Source: CAZJFH01 sp964545205 (GTDB lineage: Bacteria; Pseudomonadota; Alphaproteobacteria; Rhodospirillales; Magnetospirillaceae). Taken from it: a stretch of 41,170 nt of DNA. Shown piece after piece: positions 28,505-37,949 of the stretch; position 1 is the stretch's first letter; every line of letters begins with the position of its first letter. The notes beneath the pieces were generated by a model. It saw only the letters and a list, made by a program, of their open reading frames with translations, did no database searches and was not told where the DNA came from. The position numbers and the translations under genes are program-made. The stretch spans positions 1 to 41,170 of the forward strand of contig CAZJFH010000047.1 of assembly GCA_964545205.1 (NCBI GenBank), in the 5' to 3' direction.

Positions 28505-29644
28505 ATGGACTTCGAGCTGAGCGAGGAGCAGCGCGCATTCCAGGAGGCGGCCCGCGACTTCGCCGCCGGCGAGATGGCGCCGCACGCGGCCGAGTGGGAC
28601 GAGAACCACGTCTTTCCCGAGGCGGCGCTACGCAAGGCGGCGGCGCTGGGGTTCGCCGGCATCTACGTCCGCGAGGACGTCGGCGGCTCGGGGTTGGGCC
28701 GGCTCGACGCCGCGGTGATCTTCGAGGAACTGGCGGCGGCGTGTCCGTCGACGGCGGCCTACATCTCGATCCACAACATGGCGTCGTGGATGATCGACCG
28801 TTTCGGCAGCGACGAGCAGCGGCGCAAGTGGCTGCCGGGACTGACCGCGATGGAGACCTTCGCCAGCTACTGCCTGACCGAGCCCGGCGCCGGCTCCGAC
28901 GCCGCCGGCCTGAAGACCCGCGCCGAGCGCGACGGCGACCACTACGTGCTCAACGGGACGAAGGCCTTCATCTCGGGCGGCGGGCGCTCCGACGTCTACG
29001 TCGTGATGGTGCGCACCGGCGGGGCGGGGCCGAAGGGCATCTCGACGGTGGTGGTCGAGAAGGACACGCCCGGCCTGTCCTTCGGCAAGCAGGAGCAGAA
29101 GCTGGGCTGGCACAGCCAGCCGACCGCGGCGGTGATCTTCGAGGACTGCCGGATTCCCGTCGCCAACCGCCTCGGCGCGGAGGGCGAGGGCTTCAAGATC
29201 GCGATGATGGGCCTCGACGGCGGGCGGCTGAACATCGGCGCCTGTTCGCTCGGCGGCGCCCGGGCGGCGCTCGACGCGGCGCGCGAGTACATGGGCGTGC
29301 GCCAGCAGTTCGGCCGCCGTCTCGCCGACTTCCAGGCGCTGCAGTTCAAGATCGCCGACATGGCGACCGAGCTCGAGGGCGCGCGGCTGCTGCTGCACAA
29401 GGCGGCGTGGATGCTCGACCGCAAGCACCCCGAGGCCACCCGCTTCTGCGCCATGGCCAAGCGCCTGGCCACCGACGTCGGTTTCGAGGTGGTCAACCAG
29501 GCGCTTCAGTTGCATGGTGGATACGGCTATATCCGGGAGTACCCGATCGAGCGCCTGCTGCGGGATCTGCGCGTTCACCAGATCCTGGAGGGCACCAACG
29601 AAATCATGCGGGTGATCGTCGCCCGCAAGCTGCTCGAGGATTGA
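28505..29644 (+). CDS. Acyl-CoA dehydrogenase, probably isobutyryl-CoA dehydrogenase
   Basis: This FAD enzyme introduces the 2,3 double bond into a short branched acyl-CoA. The 379-residue protein has CLTEPGAGSDAAGLKTRA (flavin and substrate site), FISGGGRSDVYVVMVRTG, QLHGGYGYIREYPIERL and the catalytic base Glu362 in ILEGTNEIMR. Specificity for isobutyryl-CoA is inferred from the next two genes, which carry out the later valine steps; 2-methylbutyryl-CoA is the alternative. ATG 28505 has GGAGGAAGC upstream; the ATG at 28478 has none and lies in the promoter. Confidence 0.93.
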   Translation: MDFELSEEQRAFQEAARDFAAGEMAPHAAEWDENHVFPEAALRKAAALGFAGIYVREDVGGSGLGRLDAAVIFEELAAACPSTAAYISIHNMASWMIDRFGSDEQRRKWLPGLTAMETFASYCLTEPGAGSDAAGLKTRAERDGDHYVLNGTKAFISGGGRSDVYVVMVRTGGAGPKGISTVVVEKDTPGLSFGKQEQKLGWHSQPTAAVIFEDCRIPVANRLGAEGEGFKIAMMGLDGGRLNIGACSLGGARAALDAAREYMGVRQQFGRRLADFQALQFKIADMATELEGARLLLHKAAWMLDRKHPEATRFCAMAKRLATDVGFEVVNQALQLHGGYGYIREYPIERLLRDLRVHQILEGTNEIMRVIVARKLLED

Positions 29645-29650
29645 AGACGC

Positions 29651-30709
29651 GTGGAACAAGAACCGGAACTCATGCTCGAGGTCGGCGGTTCCGTCGGCCG
29701 CATCACCCTCAACCGGCCCAAGGCGCTGAACGCGCTGACGCTCGAGCAGATCGAGCGGATCGACCCGGCGCTGCGCCGGTGGCTCGACGACCCCGAGGTC
29801 CAGGTGGTGGTGATCCGCGGCAAGGGCGGCAAGGCCTTCTGCGCCGGCGGCGACATCCGCACCCTGTTCGAGACCCGCAAGCGCGGCGACATGGCGTATT
29901 TCCGCCGCTTCTACTGGGAGGAATACCGCCTCAACCGGCTGATCAAGCACTCGACCAAGCCCTACATCGCGCTGCTCGACGGGATCGTGATGGGCGGCGG
30001 CGTCGGCATCTCGGTGCACGGCTCGCACCGGGTTGCCACCGAGAACGTGCTGTTCGCGATGCCGGAGACCGGCATCGGCATGTTCCCCGATGTCGGCGGC
30101 ACCTTCTTCCTGCCGCGGCTGCCCGGCGAGATCGGCATGTACCTGGCGCTGACCGGCGCCCGGCTGAAGGCGGCCGACGCGGTCTATGCCGGCGTGTGCA
30201 CCCATTACGTCCCGGCGGCGCGGCTGCCCGAACTGCAGACGGCGCTGGCCGAGTCGTCGGAAGGCGCGGCCGCCGACCTGCTGCTCGATTCCTACGCCGA
30301 GGAGCCGGAAGGCGAGCCGCCGCTGGCGGCGGTGCGCGCGGTCATCGACCGCTGCTTCGCCCAGCCGTCGGTCGAGGCCATCCTCGACGCGCTCGACGGC
30401 GAGGGCACGGAATGGGCGGCCGAGACCCGCAAGGCCTTGCTCGCCAAGGCGCCGATGGCGCTCAAGGTCACCTACAGGCAGCAGCGCCTGGGGCGATCGC
30501 TGGAATTCGACGACGCGATGAAGGTCGAATACCGGCTGTCGCAGCGCTTCATGGCCGGCCACGACTTTTTCGAGGGCGTCCGCGCGGTGATCGTCGACAA
30601 GGACAACGCGCCGCGCTGGGACCCGGCCCGGCTCGAGGACGTCTCGGACGAGGCCGTCGACGCCTATTTCAAGCCGCTGCCCGGCGGCCGCGAGCTGGAA
30701 TTCGATTGA
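29651..30709 (+). CDS. 3-hydroxyisobutyryl-CoA hydrolase
   Basis: A 352-residue crotonase-fold enzyme that releases 3-hydroxyisobutyrate from its CoA ester in valine degradation. It is longer than enoyl-CoA hydratases and shows AFCAGGDIRTLFE, DGIVMGGGVGISVHGSHR and FAMPETGIGMFPDVGGTFFL with Glu139, the HIBCH-type signatures. The C-terminal third (RLGRSLEFDDAMKVEYRLSQ and later HDFFEGVRAVIVDK) is also typical of that family. The start is GTG 29651, six bases after the dehydrogenase stop; the upstream GAGGA is slightly far. Confidence 0.93.
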   Translation: MEQEPELMLEVGGSVGRITLNRPKALNALTLEQIERIDPALRRWLDDPEVQVVVIRGKGGKAFCAGGDIRTLFETRKRGDMAYFRRFYWEEYRLNRLIKHSTKPYIALLDGIVMGGGVGISVHGSHRVATENVLFAMPETGIGMFPDVGGTFFLPRLPGEIGMYLALTGARLKAADAVYAGVCTHYVPAARLPELQTALAESSEGAAADLLLDSYAEEPEGEPPLAAVRAVIDRCFAQPSVEAILDALDGEGTEWAAETRKALLAKAPMALKVTYRQQRLGRSLEFDDAMKVEYRLSQRFMAGHDFFEGVRAVIVDKDNAPRWDPARLEDVSDEAVDAYFKPLPGGRELEFD

Positions 30710-30805
30710 CGGGCCCGGGAACTTCCGCGGGCACGACGATCGGGATGATCCGGCCGGCGCCTCGCGCACGGTTGCAACGACAGATCAACACGGGAGGGTA
30801 AGCGT

Positions 30806-31693
30806 ATGGCCAAGATCGGTTTCATCGGACTCGGCAACATGGGCGGTCCGATGATGCGCAACCTGCTCAAGGCGGGCCATCAGGTGAAGGCCTTCGACGT
30901 CGTCGCCTCGGCCGTGCAGGCGGCGAAGGACGCCGGCGCCGAGACGGTGGCGAGCCCCGCCGCCGCCGCCCGCGACGTCGACGCGGTGGTCACCATGCTG
31001 CCGGCCGGCCACCACGTGCGCCAGGTCTACCTGGGCGAGGACGGCGTCATCGCCGCCGCCGCCAAGGGCACGCTGCTGATCGATTCCTCGACCATCGACG
31101 TCGACAGCGCCCGCGCCGTGGCCGCGGCGGCCGAGCAGGCCGGCCATCCCATGGTCGACGCCCCGGTGTCGGGCGGCGTCGGCGGCGCCGAGGCCGGCAC
31201 GCTGACCTTCATGGTCGGCGGCAGCGACGAGGCGTTCAGGCGCGCCGAACCGATCCTGCAGAACATGGGCAAGGCGGTGATCCACGCCGGCGGCCCCGGC
31301 AACGGCCAGGCGGCGAAGATCTGCAACAACATGATCCTGGGCATCTCGATGATCGCGGTGTCCGAGGGCTTCGCGCTGGCGCGGAAGCTGGGCCTCGACG
31401 CCCAGAAGCTGTTCGACATCAGTTCGAAGTCGTCGGGCCAGTGCTGGTCGATGACCAGCTACTGCCCGGTGCCCGGCCCGGTGCCGGCCTCGCCGGCCAA
31501 CCGCGACTACAAGCCGGGCTTCACCGCCCAGATGATGCTCAAGGACCTCAAGCTCGCCCAGCAGGCGGCCAGCAGCGCCGGCGCCGCGACGCCGATGGGG
31601 GCCGCGGCCGAGTCGCTCTACGCGTTGTTCTGCAACTCGGGCAAGGGCGATCTCGACTTCTCGGGCATCATCAAGATGATCGAGGGCAAGTAG
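30806..31693 (+). CDS. mmsB: 3-hydroxyisobutyrate dehydrogenase
   Basis: MmsB oxidises 3-hydroxyisobutyrate to methylmalonate semialdehyde with NAD. The 295-residue protein opens with the Rossmann motif IGFIGLGNMGGPMMRNLL, has the substrate signature DAPVSGGVGGAEAGTL, and the catalytic Lys171 in GNGQAAKICNNMILG. ATG 30806 follows GGGAGGG. It lies 96 bases after the hydrolase gene with no clear terminator or promoter in between. The next pathway enzyme, methylmalonate-semialdehyde dehydrogenase, is not in this window. Confidence 0.95.
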   Translation: MAKIGFIGLGNMGGPMMRNLLKAGHQVKAFDVVASAVQAAKDAGAETVASPAAAARDVDAVVTMLPAGHHVRQVYLGEDGVIAAAAKGTLLIDSSTIDVDSARAVAAAAEQAGHPMVDAPVSGGVGGAEAGTLTFMVGGSDEAFRRAEPILQNMGKAVIHAGGPGNGQAAKICNNMILGISMIAVSEGFALARKLGLDAQKLFDISSKSSGQCWSMTSYCPVPGPVPASPANRDYKPGFTAQMMLKDLKLAQQAASSAGAATPMGAAAESLYALFCNSGKGDLDFSGIIKMIEGK

Positions 31694-31705
31694 GCGGAGA
31701 GATCC

Positions 31706-31903
31706 GTGGCCGGCGACAGGCGCGAGATTCTGTTCGAATTCATCCGGCGCGGCGCCTTCGTCAAGGTGACCGCGCTGGACCCGGTCACCGGAACCGAGGC
31801 GTCGATCGTCGGACCGCCCTCGGCCGGCGCCGCGGCGCTGAAGGCGCTGGCGGTGCGCAAGCTCGACTACGTGCTGAACAAGAACAAGCCGCGGCCGCGC
31901 TGA
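31706..31903 (+). CDS. Small conserved protein (DUF6898-like)
   Basis: A 65-residue protein reading REILFEFIRRGAFVKVTALD, GTEASIVGPPSAGAAALKAL and VRKLDYVLNK. This matches a short alphaproteobacterial family I recall as DUF6898, with no known activity. The GTG at 31706 follows GGCGGAGAGATCC and lies 12 bases after mmsB, so it is probably the last gene of that operon. A strong hairpin follows at 31935-31956. Confidence 0.8.
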   Translation: MAGDRREILFEFIRRGAFVKVTALDPVTGTEASIVGPPSAGAAALKALAVRKLDYVLNKNKPRPR

Positions 31904-31934
31904 CGGGACTTTCCGTCGACCGGCGGAACGCGAA

Positions 31935-31956
31935 CGGGCGGCCGACCGGCCGCCCG
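31935..31956. terminator. Perfect 9-bp hairpin between convergent operon end and mucR
   Basis: CGGGCGGCC (31935-31943), loop GACC, GGCCGCCCG (31948-31956). It lies 32 bases after the plus-strand stop and 29 bases from the mucR stop; no T-run, so it may serve both directions. Confidence 0.55.
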
Positions 31957-31984
31957 CATTGCTGCCTGCGGATCCTTCGTCGCG

Positions 31985-32443
31985 CTACTTCGCCCGGCCC
32001 TTGCGGGCGCGCGCCGGCGCCGAATCGGCGCTCTTGCGGCCAAGCCCGATCTTCTTGGCGAAATCGGACCGCTGCGCGGCGTAGTTCGGCGCCACCATCG
32101 GATAGTCGGCCGGCAGGCCCCACTTCGCCCGATACTCGTCGGGCGTCATGTTGTAGGTCGTGCGAAGGTGCCGCTTGAGCATCTTCAGCTTCTTGCCGTC
32201 CTCGAGGCAGACGATGTAGTCGGGCGTGACGGAGCGCTTGACCGGTACCGCCGGTCGCGGCGCCTCGGCCTTCATTTCCTGACCGCTGCCGTCCAGGCCG
32301 CTCAGAGAAGCGTATACGCTCTGGATGATTTCCGGGATCTGCCCGGCCGGCAACTGATTCTTGCTGACATAGGCTGCGACCACGTCAACGGCCATGCGGA
32401 GGATGTCGTCCTTCGACACCTTGTCTTCGGCGATCTCGTTCAT
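31985..32443 (-). CDS. mucR: MucR/Ros-family zinc-finger transcriptional regulator
   Basis: MucR-family proteins are global regulators in alphaproteobacteria; they bind AT-rich DNA and often repress their own gene. The 152-residue protein has an N-terminal helical oligomerisation region (DILRMAVDVVAAYVSKNQLP) and the Ros-type zinc finger: DYIVCLEDGKKLKMLKRHL then TTYNMTPDEYRAKWGLP, YPMVAPNYAAQRSDFAKKIG. The basic tail (SAPARARKGRAK) is usual. ATG 32443 lacks a clear Shine-Dalgarno. A consensus -35 promoter lies upstream in a locally AT-rich stretch. Confidence 0.95.
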   Translation of the reverse strand: MNEIAEDKVSKDDILRMAVDVVAAYVSKNQLPAGQIPEIIQSVYASLSGLDGSGQEMKAEAPRPAVPVKRSVTPDYIVCLEDGKKLKMLKRHLRTTYNMTPDEYRAKWGLPADYPMVAPNYAAQRSDFAKKIGLGRKSADSAPARARKGRAK

Positions 32444-32757
32444 ATTGGGCGCATCCGAGAATTCTGAGTCCGTGAGCCCTATCTAATGCATGAACCAATT
32501 TTCGTGTCAATTCCTGAAGTTTTCGGTATCGAGTATTCAATGCTTCCGGCTGCGGTACGGACGAGTAAAACAGCCGGCTTGGCGGCGCCGGCGCCGGCTG
32601 CCGCCTGTATTGGGGAAATTCGCGGCAAGTGGGCGGCGGGGTCGCGACGGGCGGGGCGGCCGGGAGGGGCGGACCCCCGCCTTGCGCGGCAGGTTGGCAA
32701 CCGGCCCCGAGATATGGTACGAGACGCCTTCCATCCGCCATATCCAATGTTGCAGCC
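32444..32757. other. Divergent intergenic region between mucR and rpiB
   Basis: These 314 bases hold no convincing gene. The mucR-proximal part (about 32480-32575) is notably AT-rich for this genome, with TTTTCGTGTCAATTCC and GAAGTTTTCGGTATC stretches, and contains the mucR promoter; this is the type of DNA MucR proteins bind. The rpiB-proximal part is GC-rich, and I cannot pick a clear rpiB promoter in it. Confidence 0.6.
32481..32510 (-). promoter_or_regulatory. Promoter of mucR
   Basis: On the minus strand a consensus TTGACA (32510-32505) is followed after 18 bases by TTAGAT (32486-32481). The start site near 32474 gives a leader of about 30 bases. Confidence 0.65.
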
Positions 32758-33201
32758 ATGTCGCCGAAGACCATCGCCATCGCCTCGGACCACGGCGGTT
32801 TCGAGATGAAGACCATTCTCAAGGAAGAGCTCGCCAAGCGCGACGTCGCCGTGATCGACCTCGGCACCGACGGCCCGGGCTCGGTCGACTATCCCGATTT
32901 CGCCGCCGCCATGGCGAAGGCGATCCGGGACAAGCGCGCCGAGGCCGGCGTGCTGATCTGCGGCTCGGGCATCGGCATCTCGATCGCCGCCAACCGCTAT
33001 CCCGAGGTGCGCGCCGCGCTGGTGCACGACGCCTACACCGCGCGCATGTCGCGGCTGCACAACGACGCCAACGTCCTTTGCCTCGGCGGCCGCATCATCG
33101 GCATCGAGATCGCCAAGGACTGCCTGGATGTTTTCCTGAACACCGAGTTCGAGGGCGGCCGCCATGCGCGCCGCGTCGAGAAACTCGGCAACCCCGCCTG
33201 A
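32758..33201 (+). CDS. rpiB: Ribose 5-phosphate isomerase B
   Basis: RpiB interconverts ribose 5-phosphate and ribulose 5-phosphate. The 147-residue protein begins KTIAIASDHGGFEMKTIL with the phosphate-binding Asp11-His12, has the catalytic Cys68 in LICGSGIGISIAANR, and the late HNDANVLCLGGRIIG. ATG 32758 is preferred because the family begins here; the longer frame from 32629 is GC-rich filler. It precedes glyA by 22 bases, a conserved alphaproteobacterial pair. Confidence 0.95.
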   Translation: MSPKTIAIASDHGGFEMKTILKEELAKRDVAVIDLGTDGPGSVDYPDFAAAMAKAIRDKRAEAGVLICGSGIGISIAANRYPEVRAALVHDAYTARMSRLHNDANVLCLGGRIIGIEIAKDCLDVFLNTEFEGGRHARRVEKLGNPA

Positions 33202-33223
33202 CAACTGGACGAGAGCCCGCTCC

Positions 33224-34507
<1,284 letters not shown>

Positions 34508-34537
34508 GCCGGTCGCGGGGGAAGGGGACCAAAGGCC

Positions 34538-34996
34538 ATGCGCTGCCCGTTCTGCGGCAATGACGACACCCAGGTGAAGGACTCGCGTCCCACCGAGGAC
34601 AATTCCGCCATCCGCCGCCGGCGCTTCTGCACCGCCTGCGGGCAGCGCTTCACCACCTTCGAGCGGGTGCAGATCCGCGAGCTGATGGTGGTCAAGAAGA
34701 ACGGCCAGCGGGTGCCGTTCGACCGCGACAAGCTGGCCCGTTCGATCGACATCGCGGTGCGCAAGCGCCCGGTGTCGCCCGAACAGGTCGAGCGCATCGT
34801 CAACGCCATCCACCGCCGCCTGGAGACCTCGGGCGAGAGCGAGATCCCGACCGACGTCCTCGGCCAGATGGTGATGGAGGCGCTGGCCAACGTCGACCAG
34901 GTCGCCTATGTCCGCTTCGCCTCGGTCTATCGCAACTTCCGCGAGGCCAAGGATTTCGAGGAGTTCATCGGCAAGCTCGGCGCCGACGCCAACTGA
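34538..34996 (+). CDS. nrdR: Transcriptional repressor NrdR
   Basis: NrdR represses ribonucleotide reductase genes in response to dATP/ATP. The 152-residue protein has a zinc ribbon with Cys3, Cys6, Cys31 and Cys34 (MRCPFCG and RRFCTACGQRFTTFE) and an ATP-cone domain from about residue 49 (MVVKKNGQRVPFDRDKLARS) to 139. Length is standard. The glyA-nrdR-rib order recurs in alphaproteobacteria. ATG 34538 follows GGGGGAAGGGGACC. Confidence 0.97.
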   Translation: MRCPFCGNDDTQVKDSRPTEDNSAIRRRRFCTACGQRFTTFERVQIRELMVVKKNGQRVPFDRDKLARSIDIAVRKRPVSPEQVERIVNAIHRRLETSGESEIPTDVLGQMVMEALANVDQVAYVRFASVYRNFREAKDFEEFIGKLGADAN

Positions 34997-35095
34997 CGCC
35001 GCGCGGCAGGTGACGCCCGGGGCCGCGATGGTGTATTAGAAAACCGTCATGTCCAATCGGGGCATGGCGTGACGCCCAGGGACGATCTCCGCCAC

Positions 35096-36202
35096 ATGTC
35101 CGTGACCGCCGACGACATTCACCACATGCGCGCCGCCCTCGGGCTGGCGCGCCGCGGCCTGGGCGCCACCTGGCCCAATCCGGCGGTGGGCTGCGTCGTC
35201 GTCAAGGACGGCCGCGTCGTCGGCCGCGGCTGGACCCAGCCCGGCGGACGGCCGCACGCCGAGACCGAGGCGCTGGCCCGCGCCGGCGCGCTGGCGCGCG
35301 GCGCCACCGCCTATGTCACGCTCGAACCCTGCAGCCATCACGGCAAGACCCCGCCCTGCGCCGACGCGCTGGTCGCCGCCGGGCTGGCCCGGGTGGTGGT
35401 CGCCAGCGGCGATCCCGACCCGCGGGTGTCGGGGACCGGGATCGAGCGGCTGCGCGCCGCCGGCATCGCGGTCGCGACCGACTGCTGCGCCGCCGAGGCG
35501 GCCGAGCTCAACGCCGGCTTCTTCCTGCGGGTGCGCGAGGGGCGGCCGCTGGTGACCCTGAAGACGGCGACGACCCTCGACGGCCGCATCGCCACCCATG
35601 CCGGCGACAGCCAGTGGATCACCGGCGCGCCGGCGCGTGCCGCCGGCCACCGCCTGCGCGCCGAGCACGACGCCATCGCCGTCGGATCGGGAACGGTGCT
35701 GGCCGACGATCCGATGCTGACCTGCCGGCTGCCGGGCCTGCATGGGCGCTCGCCGGTGCGGGTGGTGTTCGACAGCCACCTGCGGCTGCCGCTGACCAGC
35801 CGCCTGGTCGCCAGCGCCCGCGAGGTGCCGCTGTGGGTGGTCACCCTGGAGGGCAAGGACTCGGTGCGGCGCAAGGCGTTCGAGGATTGCGGGGTCGCGA
35901 TCGTGCCGGTGCCGGCCGACGCCGACGGCAACCCGCATGCGCTGGCCGCGCTGCGGGCGCTCGGCGACCGCGGCGTGACGCGGGTGCTGGTCGAGGGCGG
36001 CGCGCATCTGTCGGCTGCGCTGCTGCGACGCGGCCTGGTCGACCGGATCGCCTGGTTCCGCGCGCCGATGCTGATCGGCGGCGACGGGATTCCGGCCGCC
36101 GCCGGGTTCGGGGTCGACGCGCTGGATCAGGCGCCGCGGTTCCGCCGCCTCGCGCTGGCGGAAACCGGCGACGACGTTTTCGAACACTATGCACGCGCCT
36201 GA
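35096..36202 (+). CDS. ribD: Riboflavin biosynthesis deaminase/reductase RibD
   Basis: RibD deaminates and then reduces the pyrimidine intermediate after GTP ring opening. The 368-residue protein has the N-terminal deaminase domain with zinc ligands His54 (PHAE, catalytic Glu56), Cys79 and Cys88 in EPCSHHGKTPPC, and the C-terminal reductase domain from about residue 155 (VTLKTATTLDGRIAT, VLVEGGAHLSAALL). ATG 35096 gives the usual family start; GTG 35069 upstream is an alternative that adds nine residues. No FMN riboswitch precedes it. The next gene is 27 bases on. Confidence 0.95.
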   Translation: MSVTADDIHHMRAALGLARRGLGATWPNPAVGCVVVKDGRVVGRGWTQPGGRPHAETEALARAGALARGATAYVTLEPCSHHGKTPPCADALVAAGLARVVVASGDPDPRVSGTGIERLRAAGIAVATDCCAAEAAELNAGFFLRVREGRPLVTLKTATTLDGRIATHAGDSQWITGAPARAAGHRLRAEHDAIAVGSGTVLADDPMLTCRLPGLHGRSPVRVVFDSHLRLPLTSRLVASAREVPLWVVTLEGKDSVRRKAFEDCGVAIVPVPADADGNPHALAALRALGDRGVTRVLVEGGAHLSAALLRRGLVDRIAWFRAPMLIGGDGIPAAAGFGVDALDQAPRFRRLALAETGDDVFEHYARA

Positions 36203-36229
36203 AGGCGCGGCGGGGCAGGGAGGTTGGAC

Positions 36230-36817
36230 ATGTTCACCGGGATCATCACCGACGTCGGCGACGTCCGCGCAGTCAGTCGCGACGGCGACACGCGGTTCGA
36301 GGTGTCGACCCGTTTCGACACCGAGACGATCGCGCTCGGCGCGTCGATCGCCAACAACGGCATCTGCCTGACGGTGATCGACAAGGGGCCGGGCTGGTTC
36401 GCGGTCCAGGCGTCCGAGGAGACGCTGTCGGCGACGACGGCGCGCGGCTGGGACGTCGGCACCCGCATCAATCTCGAGCGGGCGCTCAAATTCGGCGACG
36501 AGCTCGGCGGCCATATCGTCTCGGGCCATGTCGACGGCGTCGCCCGCATCGTCGACATCCGCCCCGACGGCGATTCGCTGCGCTACACCTTCGAGGCGCC
36601 GGCCGGCCTGGCGAAGTTCGTGGCGCCCAAGGGCTCGGTGGCGCTCGACGGCGTCTCGCTGACCGTCAACGAGGTCGACGGCGCCCGCTTCGGCGTCAAC
36701 ATCATCCCGCACACCCAGAAGGAAACCACCTTCGGCGGTTACCGGGTGGGCGATCTCGTCAATATGGAAATCGACATGCTGGCAAGGTATGTTGCCCGCC
36801 TGCTCTCGAAGGACTGA
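36230..36817 (+). CDS. ribE: Riboflavin synthase alpha chain
   Basis: This enzyme dismutates two 6,7-dimethyl-8-ribityllumazine molecules to riboflavin. The 195-residue protein consists of two similar barrels: MFTGIITDVGDV and NNGICLTVID in the first, GGHIVSGHVDGVARI and LDGVSLTVNEVDG in the second. The sequence MFTGII fixes the start at ATG 36230, behind GGGAGGTTGGAC; the TTG at 36224 is not needed. It lies four bases before the ribB-type gene. Confidence 0.96.
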   Translation: MFTGIITDVGDVRAVSRDGDTRFEVSTRFDTETIALGASIANNGICLTVIDKGPGWFAVQASEETLSATTARGWDVGTRINLERALKFGDELGGHIVSGHVDGVARIVDIRPDGDSLRYTFEAPAGLAKFVAPKGSVALDGVSLTVNEVDGARFGVNIIPHTQKETTFGGYRVGDLVNMEIDMLARYVARLLSKD

Positions 36818-36821
36818 TTCC

Positions 36822-37949
36822 GTGCCGCACAGCCAATACCTGTCCTCCATCGAGGAGATCATCGACGAGGCCCGCAACGGCCGGATGTTCATCCTGGTCG
36901 ACGACGAGGACCGCGAGAACGAGGGCGACCTCGTCATTCCGGCGCAGATGGCCACGCCCGACGCCATCAACTTCATGGCCAAATACGGCCGCGGCCTCAT
37001 CTGCCTGTCGATGACCCAGGAGCGCGTCGACCAGCTCGGGCTGCCGCTGATGGCGCGCGACAACGCCGACCGCCACTCGACGGCGTTCACGGTGTCGATC
37101 GAGGCCCGCGAGGGCGTGACCACCGGGATCTCGGCCGGCGATCGGGCGCGGACCATCGCCGTGGCGATCGACCCGGCAAAGGGCAAGACCGACATCGTCA
37201 CACCCGGGCACGTCTTCCCGCTGGTCGCCCGCGAAGGCGGCGTGCTGGTGCGCGCCGGCCACACCGAGGCCGCGGTCGACGTCGCGCGGCTGGCCGGGCT
37301 CAATCCGTCGGGCGTGATCTGCGAGATCATGAACGACGACGGCACCATGGCGCGGCTGCCGGAGCTGGTGAAGTTCGCCCAGTTCCACGGGCTCAAGATC
37401 GCCACCATCGCCGACCTGATCGCCTATCGGCGCCGCCACGACAAGATCGTCCAGCGTCTGGTCGAGGCCGATTTCCGCTCGATCTACGGCGGCGACTGGC
37501 GCATGCACGTCTACGTCAACTCGGTCGCCTATGCCGAGCACATCGCGCTGGTCAAGGGCGACATCGCCGGCGGTCCGCCGGTGATGGTGCGCGTCCACGC
37601 GCTCAACGTGCTCGACGACGTGCTCGGCGACCGCGACAGCGACAAATGCGGCCAGCTCCATGCCGCGATGCGGATGATCGGCGAGGCCGAGCGCGGCGTC
37701 GTGGTGCTGATCCGCGAGCCCATGCGCACCAGCCTGAGCGACCGCGTGCGGGCGCGGCTCGGCGCCCAGCCCGGCGACCATCACCTGCGCGACTACGGCG
37801 TCGGAGCCCAGATTCTGCTCGATCTCGGCGTCCGCGAGATGGTGCTGCTGTCGAACACCGAAAAGCACATCGTCGGGCTCGAAGGCTACGGCCTGAGCGT
37901 GGTCGAGACCCGCGCGATCCCGGTGGTCGAGGAGGATCGCCTGCCATGA
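36822..37949 (+). CDS. ribB: 3,4-dihydroxy-2-butanone 4-phosphate synthase with degenerate GTP cyclohydrolase II domain (RibBX)
   Basis: The N-terminal half (to about residue 205) is an intact RibB domain that makes the four-carbon unit of riboflavin: VDDEDRENEGDLVIPAQ (metal-binding Glu and Asp), DRHSTAFTVSIEAREGVTTG and HTEAAVDVARLAG. The C-terminal half has the GTP cyclohydrolase II fold but lacks the zinc cysteines: where the active enzyme has a CxSE and RCDC pair, this reads VRVHALNVLDDVLGDRDSDK. It is therefore of RibBX type, and another gene must supply GTP cyclohydrolase II. Start GTG 36822, with AAGGA upstream. It overlaps ribH by four bases. Confidence 0.9.
   Translation: MPHSQYLSSIEEIIDEARNGRMFILVDDEDRENEGDLVIPAQMATPDAINFMAKYGRGLICLSMTQERVDQLGLPLMARDNADRHSTAFTVSIEAREGVTTGISAGDRARTIAVAIDPAKGKTDIVTPGHVFPLVAREGGVLVRAGHTEAAVDVARLAGLNPSGVICEIMNDDGTMARLPELVKFAQFHGLKIATIADLIAYRRRHDKIVQRLVEADFRSIYGGDWRMHVYVNSVAYAEHIALVKGDIAGGPPVMVRVHALNVLDDVLGDRDSDKCGQLHAAMRMIGEAERGVVVLIREPMRTSLSDRVRARLGAQPGDHHLRDYGVGAQILLDLGVREMVLLSNTEKHIVGLEGYGLSVVETRAIPVVEEDRLP

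Noticed and set aside
28628..30769. 713-residue minus-strand frame opposite the valine-degradation genes
   Set aside because: Codon-shadow composition; the plus-strand genes have full catalytic motifs.
33202..33223. Glycine riboswitch before glyA
   Set aside because: Only 22 bases separate rpiB and glyA.
34997..35095. FMN riboswitch before ribD
   Set aside because: The 99-base gap is too short and lacks the conserved FMN-element blocks.
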